A DNA stretch of 64,000 bases from Aquila chrysaetos chrysaetos (lineage: Eukaryota > Chordata > Aves > Accipitriformes > Accipitridae): contig NC_044027.1 of assembly GCF_900496995.4 (NCBI RefSeq), positions 13,726,743 to 13,790,742 of the forward strand. The letters run 5' to 3'. Made by a program: the position numbers and the translations under genes. This document shows positions 21,120-33,100 of this stretch, piece by piece (position 1 is the stretch's first letter; every line of letters begins with the position of its first letter). The notes under the pieces are model-generated. The model had not been told where the DNA came from, did not search any database, and saw only the letters and a list, made by a program, of their open reading frames with translations.

Positions 21120-24100
21120 ATGGCGGACGGCAGCAGGCAGAGCAGGCTGGCGGCGGCCAAGAAGAAGGTGAGAGGCCGGCGGGGGACGGGACGGGACGGG
21201 ACGGGACGGGCAGGGCAGGCGGCCGCCGCTGGGTTCCACGGGCCCCGCGCGGATCGGAGCCGCCGGGCCGGGCCGAGGTGGGCCGAGCCCGGCCTCCTCC
21301 CCCGAGGGGCGCAGGCCAGGCCCGCTCGCCGCCGCCGCCCCGCTCGCTCCGGGTCGGGCTGCGGTGGGGGCCGCCGGGAGCCCCCGTGGGTCCGGCGCTG
21401 CGGCCGAGCCTTCCCGGCTGGCGGCCGCCCCCAGCCCGGGGAAGGCGGTCGGGGAGAGGCCGGGCCTGGGCTGCTGCGGTGCTGTGCGGTCTGCCTGGCT
21501 TGGTTTGTTGATTTTCCCTTCCCCTCCCCCCCCCCTTTTTTTTTCTCTTTTTCCTCCCCCTCTCCCCCCCCCCCCCCCCCCCGCCTTAATTTTTCCCCCG
21601 GGGCGGCTCGGCCCCGTCCGTCCCGGCGGGATGCGCCTCCGCGTCAAAGTCATACTAATGGCAAAGTGTCCTGGAGCAGTTCAGGCTTCCATTTTGAAAT
21701 CCTCCGAATAATGGGATCCTTCTTACTTAATTATTTCCTCACCTTGACTCCGACCGGCGGCCGCAGCCGTGCCCTGCCCGCCCGGTGTCTGGCGCAGAGG
21801 GGGCGACGGGGGTGTTTTGTCTGAAACGGCGTGGCGGGGGGCTGGTGGAAGCGGGTCATTTACATAACTGCTTGGGACCCACTTGGTTTGGGGCTAAGGA
21901 GTTCAGTAACATACACAAAAACGCTGGAAAGCCTAGCAGGATCCAAGTTACAGCTTATCAGACTAGCTTTTCCTGGGCGAGGTGGATATGATTTAAAAAT
22001 CAGTTGTAGATTGGTTCTCCTCATATTTCACGCTTATTACAGTAGCTGTATTAATGTGTTATCTGCAGGGATTGTCATTTTCCTTCTTAAAATCTTTCAT
22101 AGAGTGGAAGATCTTACTATCAGGCACTGCTTTTTCATTTTGCATTCAGGATTAATTACCCCTTACTAATTTTTCCTTATTGTTCTCAGTTATAACCCTA
22201 AAAAACCCCCAAAATATTTCTTTTAATCTCCTTTTAGTTGCAGTATGGAGTACAACATTGTTTTCTAAGAACATCGTTAGCTGTATACAAAAGTTGAACG
22301 TTTACAACTCTGAGCCTCTTGTCATAAACCCATCACAGCAGTTCTTACTTTACGCTTCTTTGGACTTGTTTTGATTCCCCCACCCTCATAGGGACAAACT
22401 CATTGGAGAGGGTTTCTCTTGTCATTACACTTGATCTGTCTTTTTACCCAGTGGAGGTTTTCTCTTTTTTTTGTGGGTTTTTTTTTTTTTTTTGACATTA
22501 TGCTCATAGAAGGCATATTCTGTATATTCTGTTTGGACTTCAGATTATGCTTTTTTCACAGCTGAAGGAATATCAGCAGAAGAATAACCCTGGAGCAACT
22601 GCAGGAACTAAGAAAAAACGCAAAACTAAAGAAGGCAGTAGACCTGAGACTCCCACCAACGATGACCGGCAGCCTCCAGAGAACGTGAGTGTCTCATTCC
22701 TTCTTCCAAATGATTTGCCACCTCCTTGTTCTTTGGTTTCCCGAACAACATGATTAGAACCGGGAAAGGGTTATGCTGGTGTAATAGATGAACGGTGTGG
22801 ATGCCTGTATCGGCAGTGTATGAAGTGCGCTACAACAGTTAGCAACTACCTCTACTGGAAGGTGCACGCTAGAGTCTGGGTATGTGCCGAAGTGGTGGCT
22901 GATCATACAATGCTGTCGTGCAACCCTGGGTGTGTCCAGAGCTGCTGTTTTGAGGTGCATGCTCCTAACGAGCTGGAGGATGCTGGTTTCTTTGGCTACC
23001 TTTGATTGACGTTTTCTCTCTGTCCTTTTCTGAGCCGTTTCTCTTTCCCCTTTTCTTTCGCCTCCTTTAGATTCAGAACATTCTGAAGGTGCTGGTGTCA
23101 GACCTTAACCGCTCCAATGGGGTAGCCATACCCTCATTGGACAAGAGGAAGGTGAGGCAGTGCTCGTGTCCCTCGCAGTGACTCACTCTCCCTACTGCAT
23201 GCTTCGGGTTCTGTTTACACTGACCTCGATTTTTCGGATGGAGCCTTGTCCTGACATATCCACTGTCAGTTGCTTGAGTTTTGTTGCTGTTTTTATTAAC
23301 ATGGAGCTATTTGTTACCATGCATTTCCATTGCTCGTAAGTGCTTGTTTCCTTCTGGTTTGTGTCAAACTTAACATGTGAAAAAGTGAACCTTGTCAAAA
23401 ACACTTCCTTGAGACAGCTGAGCTTTGAGGAAAACCAGGAATTTGAGGTGAGGCAATAAAAACTAACCTAACCGCTGAGGAAAACTGCACTCAGAAGAGG
23501 TAGTGTTTCCGTAGTCTGTATTTCTCCAGTTCTGCACGTCATTGCTTTATTTCCTAGAGCCTCATTTCTGAAGGGCATGTTTCTGCTCATCTCCAGGCAA
23601 GCAGCTGCCCTGAGTAAGCTGTATAGTTATTCCAGCCAACCCGTTTTATGACAGGCGATGAAACTTGCGCAGGTGATGTACAGTCTGGCAAGCACCATGG
23701 GTTTAAATATGTTTAGGCAGGAAGTCAGATACTTCAAGTCAAGCATTTACAGGCTTTAGCGTCTTCATGTTCCCAAGCTTCTGAAGAGGAAAGGGCAGGA
23801 AATATGCCAATAAGCAAGAGAAATGTGTTCAGGAGCAAACATAAACAGCCTTTTTTGAAAATCTATTTTCAGTCAGTCACTTCATTTAAATAGGGCTCAA
23901 ATTGTGACAGTAACTCAGGGAAGTCAAATTTTGTAGCCCAGAATTCTCTTCCCATTTTGTTGTACCAAAGCTCTGCTTTTTATTTTCACTTGCATAATTT
24001 TGGTAGCTTATTTCCCTACCATTGTTTCAGTTTAGTTGTCATAAAGTAACTCATTATTATATTTACTGCATATCCATGTGTCTGCAGCAATATAACTATA

Positions 24101-27100
24101 GTAATCACCAGGGGTACCAGATAGATGCAGTGGAACCTGCAAGATGGAATGGAGTTCACTCTGAATTGCCTTTGTATCCCTTTTTTCCTTTTTTTTGTGT
24201 GATAATACAGCAGCTGTTCTCTGTTCAACACACAGAGTGAACAGCAGAAGGTTCCTCTGACTGGATCTTGTATGTGTAGTTGCCTATCAGTTCAACTTGA
24301 GTAACGTGAAGACCTATTGCCAGCTTTCAGGGTCCTGGATGTGCCTGTCTAGCATCAGAAAGCATGTATCTTGATTGAAGTTTCACTCTTGACATGGGGA
24401 CTATTTTCAGTTAATACTTGTAAGCTCAGTTTAAGTTAGATCTCAGAGAAAGAGACTTGGTTCACATTGGAGGGTAAGGTGAAGATGGGTGGTCCAGTGC
24501 TGTTGCTGAGATGGCATTTGGTCTTGCAATGAAGGCCTGCCTGTGTCTACAGTATTAGTCCTGTTCTGAAAATGGAGAATATATTACTTCTATTCATACT
24601 TGTTTACCTGCCCTCCTCCCTCCCCCCCTTTTTTCCCCAATCTGTTTCCTTAGCATGGAGAGATACATTTTGATCTGATTGGCTGTTATGGAATTTGTGG
24701 ATTATTGTGTCTGGGGTTTTAGGAATAATTTGAAAACTAATTTTTAATTGCAATATGTAATGAAAGAAAGATTTCTCTTTCCAGTTGCCGTCTTGTAAAA
24801 ATCCTGAGTCAGGAAAATGCTCTTCAGAAACTCACTTGGCGCTAATAGGGCAGAAAAGCTGATCGTTAGCATCTGAGCTATTGCTGCCATTGGTGTCTTA
24901 ATGTGAGGCAAACCCCTCCCATCTCACCCACTTCATCTTTCTTGGCTGTGAAACACAGAAAACCCAGCAAAATAGGAGCCTTTGTGTGAAAGCAAATGGA
25001 TCCTACTATATGCTAAGATGAGCAAAATTACTGACTTTTTATTCTACATTATTAGAACCTCATAATACTTAATTTCCGGATCAGTGTCTTGCTCCTAACT
25101 CTGTTTCCAACAAATTCAGCTGTTCAAATAGTGGTGTTGTTGGGGTTTGTTTTTTTTTTTTTTAAATTTATTTCAAAACTGCTTATTGTCGAGGAAGAAG
25201 GAAGGGGTTCTTGTGGTTAAGGCACGTTACTGGGTTTTGCATCTGAAGCGTTAAGCAAAAAGAATGTCCTGATTAGAAGAAATTAAGGAAATGTTTCGGA
25301 GATGTACTGGGGAAGGTCCATCTGATGTTCTATATTGATGAGTGTCTGAACCAATAAAGGTGAAGTAATCTGTTACTGGAAGAAGTAAGGGAAATCCTGA
25401 CCTTCCTGTAAGCACCTAACATATATTGCTCCTTGAGAGCACAAGTATCTCTCCTGCTAAAAAGAGATTGACAAAATTCTATTTGTTTTCCTCTGCAGTC
25501 TTCCAGTTTACTGCTTTCATTAAATCTGTCTTCACTGTTACTGTATTCTCCCTGCTGCTTGATTCATGAGTGAAGTGCTGAGCAGGTAAACAGGGAATGC
25601 CAAGAGAGAGATTTCTTGTTTCCTGTGAAGTGCCAAGAAGGAAGTGACTGAAGTAAGAGGGAGCTCTTTCAGATAGAATAGCAGAGAGCTGCAATATATT
25701 GGTGGGGTCGAATGTTGACAGATGGTCTCATTTGCCTCATGGTGTTGTTAAATGCTGACTTACCGGAGCTGTATGATGAAATAAAACAAATTTCCATAAA
25801 ATGCTAGAACACTGCTCTGGGCCTTTATGGCTTTCTGATGCTGTACAAGATAGATGAAATTGTCCAGTTCACTCTGGCTTGGTAAGAGGTGTCATCAGAT
25901 GCTATTCATCCTCCCACGGAGGCTGGATGAGAACTTGTATCGCTCTCCAGAAATAGTTTTTTGGCCCTTCTCTTTTCTATTTAGATTCTTCTAGTCATGG
26001 GATTCATAGCTCCATCAGGGCCACAGGCACGTGCTCCCAGCCACGCTGAGTTTGGCCTGTTGATGAATGTCCTGTTTCTAAACTTGTGGTTCATGGCATG
26101 CCACAAATTTCACCGAGTTTTAGCCAGAGCATTTGAGTTTGACTAACCCAGTTTTCAAGTAGTCACTAACCTGTTCTTTTCCATCTTAATTTGCATACAG
26201 CGATCAGTGTTTTCCCCAGACACATCTTGAAGGTAGTGCTTTTCAGAGTGACTACCATCTGTCTTTGCCCTCGGTTGCTTTTTGGCAAATCTTTTGCAGT
26301 AAATCTAGTGTGTGAACTTAGAGTTGGGTGATGTTATTGCCCCGTGTTAAAGAAGCAAGTTCGATTATGGGGCACGGGTTCCTCAGACTGGGTCTGAGAG
26401 GGCACAGGTCTGGGACTGTTTTTTCGTGGGTTGATGCAGCCACTTGTTTGCTCTGGGGAGAACACAGATTCCTTTCCACATGTTTCTAAATGATTGATTG
26501 TTTACATCTGTCTAGTTTTCACAGGCAGATCACGAGGTGATGTGTTCATGTGTGTTTTCATTCATTTTGCATGAAGGCTGTAATTCCTGTGATGTGTTTT
26601 GTGACAGGCATACTTTGACAGTGATGTTGCCACTCGTAATGCTGAACAGCTTGCTACCGATGTCCCTGTGCTATCTAACAGCAACAGTCTACCTAGTTGT
26701 GGTTCTGTTCTGCCTGCTCCCGGGAGCATGCAGCTGATACAGGTTTGTGAATTATCATGAATATTGCCATTGAATCATTGAATATTGGTTAGCGATACCA
26801 CTTTTTTTTTTTTTTTTTGAGAAAGATAATCTTCATAAATATGACATGACTAGTTCAGATTTTCTCCTGTTAAAAATACTACATTCTCCACTCTCCCATC
26901 TAGTCATCATCTGTCTGTGAGAGCAGGGAGAGTACTAGCGTGTATATGTCCCCGTGTCTTCCAAAGCTGTTTTCCTTCCCCTTCTCTCCTGCTTCATTGG
27001 CAAAGAGTACCCTTAATAAGACAGAGGGTCTCCAGTCACTGTTTCCATTCACTACTTAAAGATTCAGTTGAAGTTTTTTCTAGCAAAGTGTTGATTATAC

Positions 27101-30100
27101 TGATAAATAGTAACAGCAAACATAAAGCCTCTAACACTTAAGTTTTTCCATTCCAAGAAACCCAGGCTCACACCACTCAGAAATTACATGTAAGCCAGGA
27201 CTGAGTTGGTGGTTTTAAGTTCATCTTTCTTTGGGAAGCAGTAATTACAGGTGCCGTGGGACCTGAACCCAGATGCAATCAAGTCTTAGTGACACATTCA
27301 CAAATGTGACTCCCATCTTCTTTTACAGGCTTGTAAATTTTTGTGTTTCAATCCACAGATTCATGAACCTGAGGATCATAAAAATGCTTTGGATGAGAAC
27401 AGGTGGGTGTCTGTGTGTGTTTATCAAACAGCTTTGCAACAGGATCCCAACAAATTAAGGTTTTATTCCTCCCCAGTGCTGTTCTGATTTGGCAGTTCTC
27501 TGGGAGAAATTTTCATTGCAAGGTCTTTTTTTGTTTCCAGGTCTTTCTCGTCAACAGAAAGTCTCCGCCAGTTGTCTGAACAACTCAATGGCCTGGTTTC
27601 TCAGGTATGGCCTTGTTTTGATCCATTTGTCCTATTAATTCTCTTGATGTTTGATGTGGAGCTTTAGGCAGTCAGTTGAAGAAAACACCCTTCAATCTCA
27701 GAGGTGTCTGCAGTCATCCTACTAAAGCATATGATATTTAAGCATTGAGAAGCAAAAAACCCTGTTTTAGGAATGTAAAATTTCAGCAGTAGGAAGAAAA
27801 GCAGAGTGGGATGAATGAACAGCATGTATTCATGGAAAGATGTGTTCTTGATTTAGTGGAAAAGAATCTGAAGTCAATCTGCATAATTCACATCAGCTTG
27901 TCACAGGGGTAGTCTGCATCTATCCTTAGCCAGAAAAGTATGTTTTCTGTGCCTGTGTGTGGTAATTTGAAGTGAAAGGTGCTATAAGAAGTACTACTGT
28001 GATAGTCAGTTCTTACTTAATAGTGATTTGTTGCCTTGGGAAATAAAACTGACTTACTTGACTGGTTTACTTCTAGTCTACGTCGTATGTGAATGGGGAA
28101 AGTGCTGTGTCTCCCACAAATATTAAGGAAATGGAAGTAAGTTGTTCTCAGTCTATCTTCTTTTTTTTTTTTTCTTCTTTCTTATTTGCTGTTGATCACT
28201 TATTGGGACTCTGTGGTTACAGCAGTGTTAATGAGGCCTAACTGAACACACAGTTCACATCGCTGTCTAGTGTTGTCTTGTGCTGTAATTGGGTAGTTGT
28301 GATCAACAGTAGGAGGCAGGTATCGGAGGCAGGTTTCCAGTTTGGGGACTGGGGATAATCTGGCTTCCATGCAACTGCAGTTCTTATTTCTGGTTCAATT
28401 TTATGTCAAAATGAAGCCTTGGCAGAAATGGATAAAATATGTTGACGTCCCAGCTCCTTTTATTGAAACCATAGATTTCATTTTGTTTGGAGAATCTGAT
28501 TATATCATACTGTGATAATGATTTATTTTTCTGTCCTTTTTAATTATTGCTTTTTTCCTCCCCTCCTCCTCTTCTGCTCCTTCCTTTTTCTCCTGTCTGC
28601 ATGTGCCCATCAGACACGTTACCAGGAGCTGGCAGTAGCCCTGGATTCCAGCAATCTAACTAACAAACAGCTCGTTACAAAGATAGAGGAATTGGTAAGA
28701 AACAATCCAACCAAACAGTTTGACATTGTCTTTGCTGCTCCTCCTTGCTCTCTGGGTGTCTGCAAGGTTATGGGTTCTCTCATAGTGCCACAAGGAAGGC
28801 TGCTTACACAGCACTTTGTAAGGAACAAAATGGGCTGTATGGAAAACCTGTTAAGAGGATCAAAATCTAAGGCCACTTGTGAATGTATTGGCTCATCTGA
28901 GGAACAAGAAATTAGTTTTGTTGTTTCCATTTAAGTATGCTCTGTTGATCTCATCATGCTTTCCCTGGATGATAAGCATCCTGATAAAACAGCTATGTCT
29001 GGTCCTGGTCTGAATCCTTGAAATACAGAATTCTGGTGCTGGCAGCAGTGTGAAAACCTGTTTCTGCAGGTGTGATGCTGTTCTAAATGTATCAGCAGAG
29101 TGGGAGCAGTAGGTCTAAGAGAGAGCCCGGGCTCGTTTCTGATCATATCCTCAGCTTCTCTTGGCACGATGAATGAACTGCTTTGTCCTGTGGCCTGCAT
29201 GGATTCCTGCTGCTGCTTTTCAGCCTTCAGGTTTAACACTGCAAGAAATGCAGCTAACTGGACTTGTTTCAGTCTGAAAAGAGCCTTTCTTGTGTGAAAT
29301 ACTTTTCCCCATTTTGTTTCTCTCTAGAACTACACTTTTCGCAAAGTTCAGCATTTCCTAGTGTACCCTATGACCCCTCTTCTTGTTTTATTTTTGGTTT
29401 CGGGTTATTTTTGTTCCATTCTGTTTGTCTTTTAGCTGGGCTGCAGAGGTACCTGGTATAGTGCATTGCCCACCCAAGAGTCTTCTTGTTTGGCTGCTTT
29501 TCTGTTTGCCTGGAACTATGTAGGGCCTTTGCTCCATTTGTGGTCTTGCCTTTGCTTTTCCTGGTTATGTTGTGCGCTCGCATTGCTAGAATCAAAACCT
29601 CTAACTCATCACCCTTCCATCTGTAGTCATGTTTCAAAATGCATTGAAGTCATAGTAGTAAAGAAACAGCTTGGCCAATGTTCATTCTTTGGGAAAGGGA
29701 AAAAGTACTAATTAATGTAGTTACTTATGAGGCATCTGTGAGAAAACTGCCAGGGGGATGACAACTGCAAATGGCAAACAGAGCAGCACAGTTTTTGTGG
29801 CGGCTGCCACTTTTGCCTCCTTCACTTCATATCTAAAGAGGTACTATGTACAGTCAACAAATCTCCAAATACTTCACCCGTAAGATTGAAATTGGCTAGG
29901 ACGCAATTATCCCTTTTCTTTGCATTTGGCTTCAGCTCTCTCATACCACCTTTTGCAAAAGCCTGCCGACATAAGTGCAGCTCTACATGACTTAAAGGCC
30001 AGTTGTTAAGTGGGATAAAGGTCTAAGGTCTCAGTTAAAGGAAAAGACTATGGTTTTTGTTTGGTGTTTTTGTTTGGTTTTTTTTTTTTTTTTTGTAAAA

Positions 30101-33100
30101 GCATTTTTGGTGATTATCCTAGTACACCAGGATTACTGCGATTAATTGCATAGATGTGGGATGCAAGTTTAATTGAAGTTGGTGGATGCTCAGATATAAA
30201 TATACAGGAGTTTCAGTAGTGGTATTGGAGGACAACTGTGGTAATGTACTGACGAATGAAAAACATATCTGGCATATAAAGTATATTAGTGAAGGAAGCC
30301 CCAAATCTAGTATTTTTAATAGCTAAGATGAACTTCCTAGTCTTCTAAAGAAGGATAATGGAAATTCTGTTTGCATTAATTGAGCATGTATCCTACTTCA
30401 TTAAAGTGAAAATGTGTTTCAGCAGTATGAGAGTATTTTCTCTTAATATTGACCCATCAATTTTCTTCCGTAGAAACAGCAGAACCAAGAAGCAGTGAAT
30501 CAGCTGGAGAAGGTAAAGCGTGTCCTATTTTTGGGTAGATAGAGAAATAACTATCTGTTTTCTCTGAGGAGTAGAAAGCATAGTGGACTGTGGCACAGGC
30601 ATATGTGATCTTGTCTTATGTTAGATTGAGTTTCATTTGTAGCATAAGGTTGAATATTTTGACTTCATGAGTTAGGCCTGGCAGGTAGCATTCTTATTTT
30701 GACAAAAGCTAGTATTTAAATACTCAAGTATTGGAGGAGTGCAGTGGAGGCAGGAGATTACAGTTTAAGTCCTTGCTAGTAGCTTGCATTCCAAACACTG
30801 CCACATTTATGCTAGCAGTGATTGCACTATGCTTTCATTACCATTCTAGGATGGACAAATAATGAAGTAGTTCAAATAATGGAAGACGGAAGCATGTCTT
30901 TAAAAATACTGGTATCATTTAGATGCTGGAAGTACTACCAATGAATTACTGCTTTTTCAGTTTGACATAAAACAACAAGGGTTAACTATTTACATTTTTG
31001 TGCTGAATAGGCATCATTTGTTTATACAGGAAAAGAAGGAGTTTGAACAGAAATTTTCTAAAGAGCAAGCAGCACTGAGGGAACAGCTACAGGTAAGGCA
31101 GAGCCTCCATTACAGTAGTATCACCTGGCTTCTGCTGTTTCTGTATTACTGACCACTCTGTCCTGGAAGCCATGAGTCCATTCCTTCAGGAAAACTAGGA
31201 GGGTCAGTCAGCCAGACTGTACTTAACTGCAAGAGCTCTTTACCTTTACTGAACGATCTTTCTGAGGCAACAGCGATGTTGCAGTTACAAGCAAAGTTTA
31301 GTGCTGAGCTGATTTTCCTTTCCCAAAGGTTCATATCCAGACTATTGGAATTCTAGTTTCTGAGAAGTCTGAGTTGCAGACAGCCCTTGGACATACTCAG
31401 CAAGCTGCACGGCAGAAATCAGGTAATTGACTGAGCACTCCAGCTCAAGCTGTTGGTTAAACTGTGGATTTCAAGTCACAGGCATGATAGTTGCTGGCAG
31501 CCAGCTCACAACACTCAGTGACTCCTTAATGAGCAATACTTGGCACCGTCACTGCTTCTGTCATCATAGCTGCCCCCAAATGGGACCATGTTGATCCCAT
31601 AGCAGTTGAGGTTCTTTTGTGCATCACTAAAGCCTTGTCAGCCCTGTTTGGGCCTAGTGACTACCCCAGACTGTTCCTTTCTGACTTTCTTGTGATTCTT
31701 TTAGAACTTTGTTCCCTCTTCTCTGCCCTCCCTCCCACACAGCTGTCATGTTAACGTAGGTTTTACCCGAGCCTTTCATTCTGAACTAAATTCGATCAAT
31801 TCATTCTATTAAACCCAAACCAAACAACATATCGTCTATTGTTCTGCAAAGGAAGTTTCATCATCTCCCTCTGAAAGTGAGGAAGGTAGTTACAGAGAGC
31901 TTTACTGCCCAGAGTTGCTAGTGATTCACCTGTAGAGTCAGGAGTGGAACCAGGTCTACTGATTTACAAAGCTCTGTACCGCCTGAAGAGCTTGTTGACA
32001 AAGTAGAAAGTGCTGTTCAGCCAGTTCCAAAAAGCTCTTTGTGGTCTAGCCTCAACCGACTCTGCTCTGACTTGTTCAGGAGAAGCTGAAAACCTTGCTG
32101 CTCGTTTACATTCATCTCGCCAGAGGGTATCAGAGCTAGAACGTACTTTGTCCTCCATCTCCATGCAGCAAAAACAGTCAGAGAAGGTAAGAGTCACCTC
32201 TGTTTATGCTTAACCAGCAGCTCTGCCTTTGGCTATTTGCTTGTCACTACACTACTGCAAAGTCTGTATTCCCTGCTTAGAGAAGAGGCAGAAATTAACC
32301 TTGTAAAGCCCTGTATTCTCCATGATCAAGGCAAACTTCCTTCAGGTTTTTGTGACCACTAATCATATGGTCCGGTTGGTGTCTTCAGATCTGGCACCTT
32401 ACTTCATTAGTCTTGCCAGTTCCACACAACAGAAGCCTTGCTGAGACTTCATCCCAGGGAGGTCTCCATCAGACACTTCAGTTATTGATATTAATCCAGA
32501 AGTTCGCAGAAATAACCCCATGTTCAGTTAGCAGCATTGCATTTGAAAAGACTGAGCAGACTTACTCCTGGCAAATTCAGGAGGTTCTAAGCAAACCTGT
32601 CCTGAGGATTTTGCCAAAGTTATGACCTCTTCCACTTTAGCTGATCTGCTAAAGGTGAAATGAAGTATTTTTTTAACATCTTATTTGTTTGGCTAAAGTC
32701 TGTAGATGAAACAATAATTTCCTTTTTCTCCAGCATAATAAAGAGTTAGTGAAGGAGCGAGACAACCTGAAACTGGAACTGTACAAACGAAGGTAAGTCC
32801 ATTCTGCTTGTTACTGCAGAGTAACACTGCCCTTCTTAGTACAGCCACAAAACATAGCAAGGGGCACGGACCACAGGTGGTGACTTGGGAGGTTCAATAT
32901 TCAATGTAAAAAACAAAGAAAGAAACAAACAAAACTACCACAACAAAAAGTCACTAGATGTGACATTTCTGTGATTCTAGCTGCTCTGAGGAACTGGATC
33001 GTAAATTTATGACATGGACATCAGCATACCCATAGTACATATAGTGGTGCCGCTTTAATTTTTTTGTTTGTTTCAGCAAAAGTAGCGAGGAAATAAAGCA

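Noticed and set aside
20766-21824. A 352-codon frame spanning the GOLGA2 start
   Set aside because: It is in a different frame from the GOLGA2 ATG and consists of CpG-island sequence with Arg/Gly/Pro runs.
26340-26400. A GTTCGATTATGGGGCACGGGTTC stretch with tRNA-like box B flavour
   Set aside because: No acceptor stem, D arm or anticodon arm can be built around it.
27905-27935. A GGTAGTCTGCAT string resembling part of miR-199-3p
   Set aside because: The match is short, lies in a GOLGA2 intron and has no hairpin partner.
28512-28934. A 140-codon frame that begins with hydrophobic residues and could suggest a signal peptide
   Set aside because: Only 28614-28694 is coding, as GOLGA2 exon 8. 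The hydrophobic start is the translated pyrimidine tract before the acceptor.
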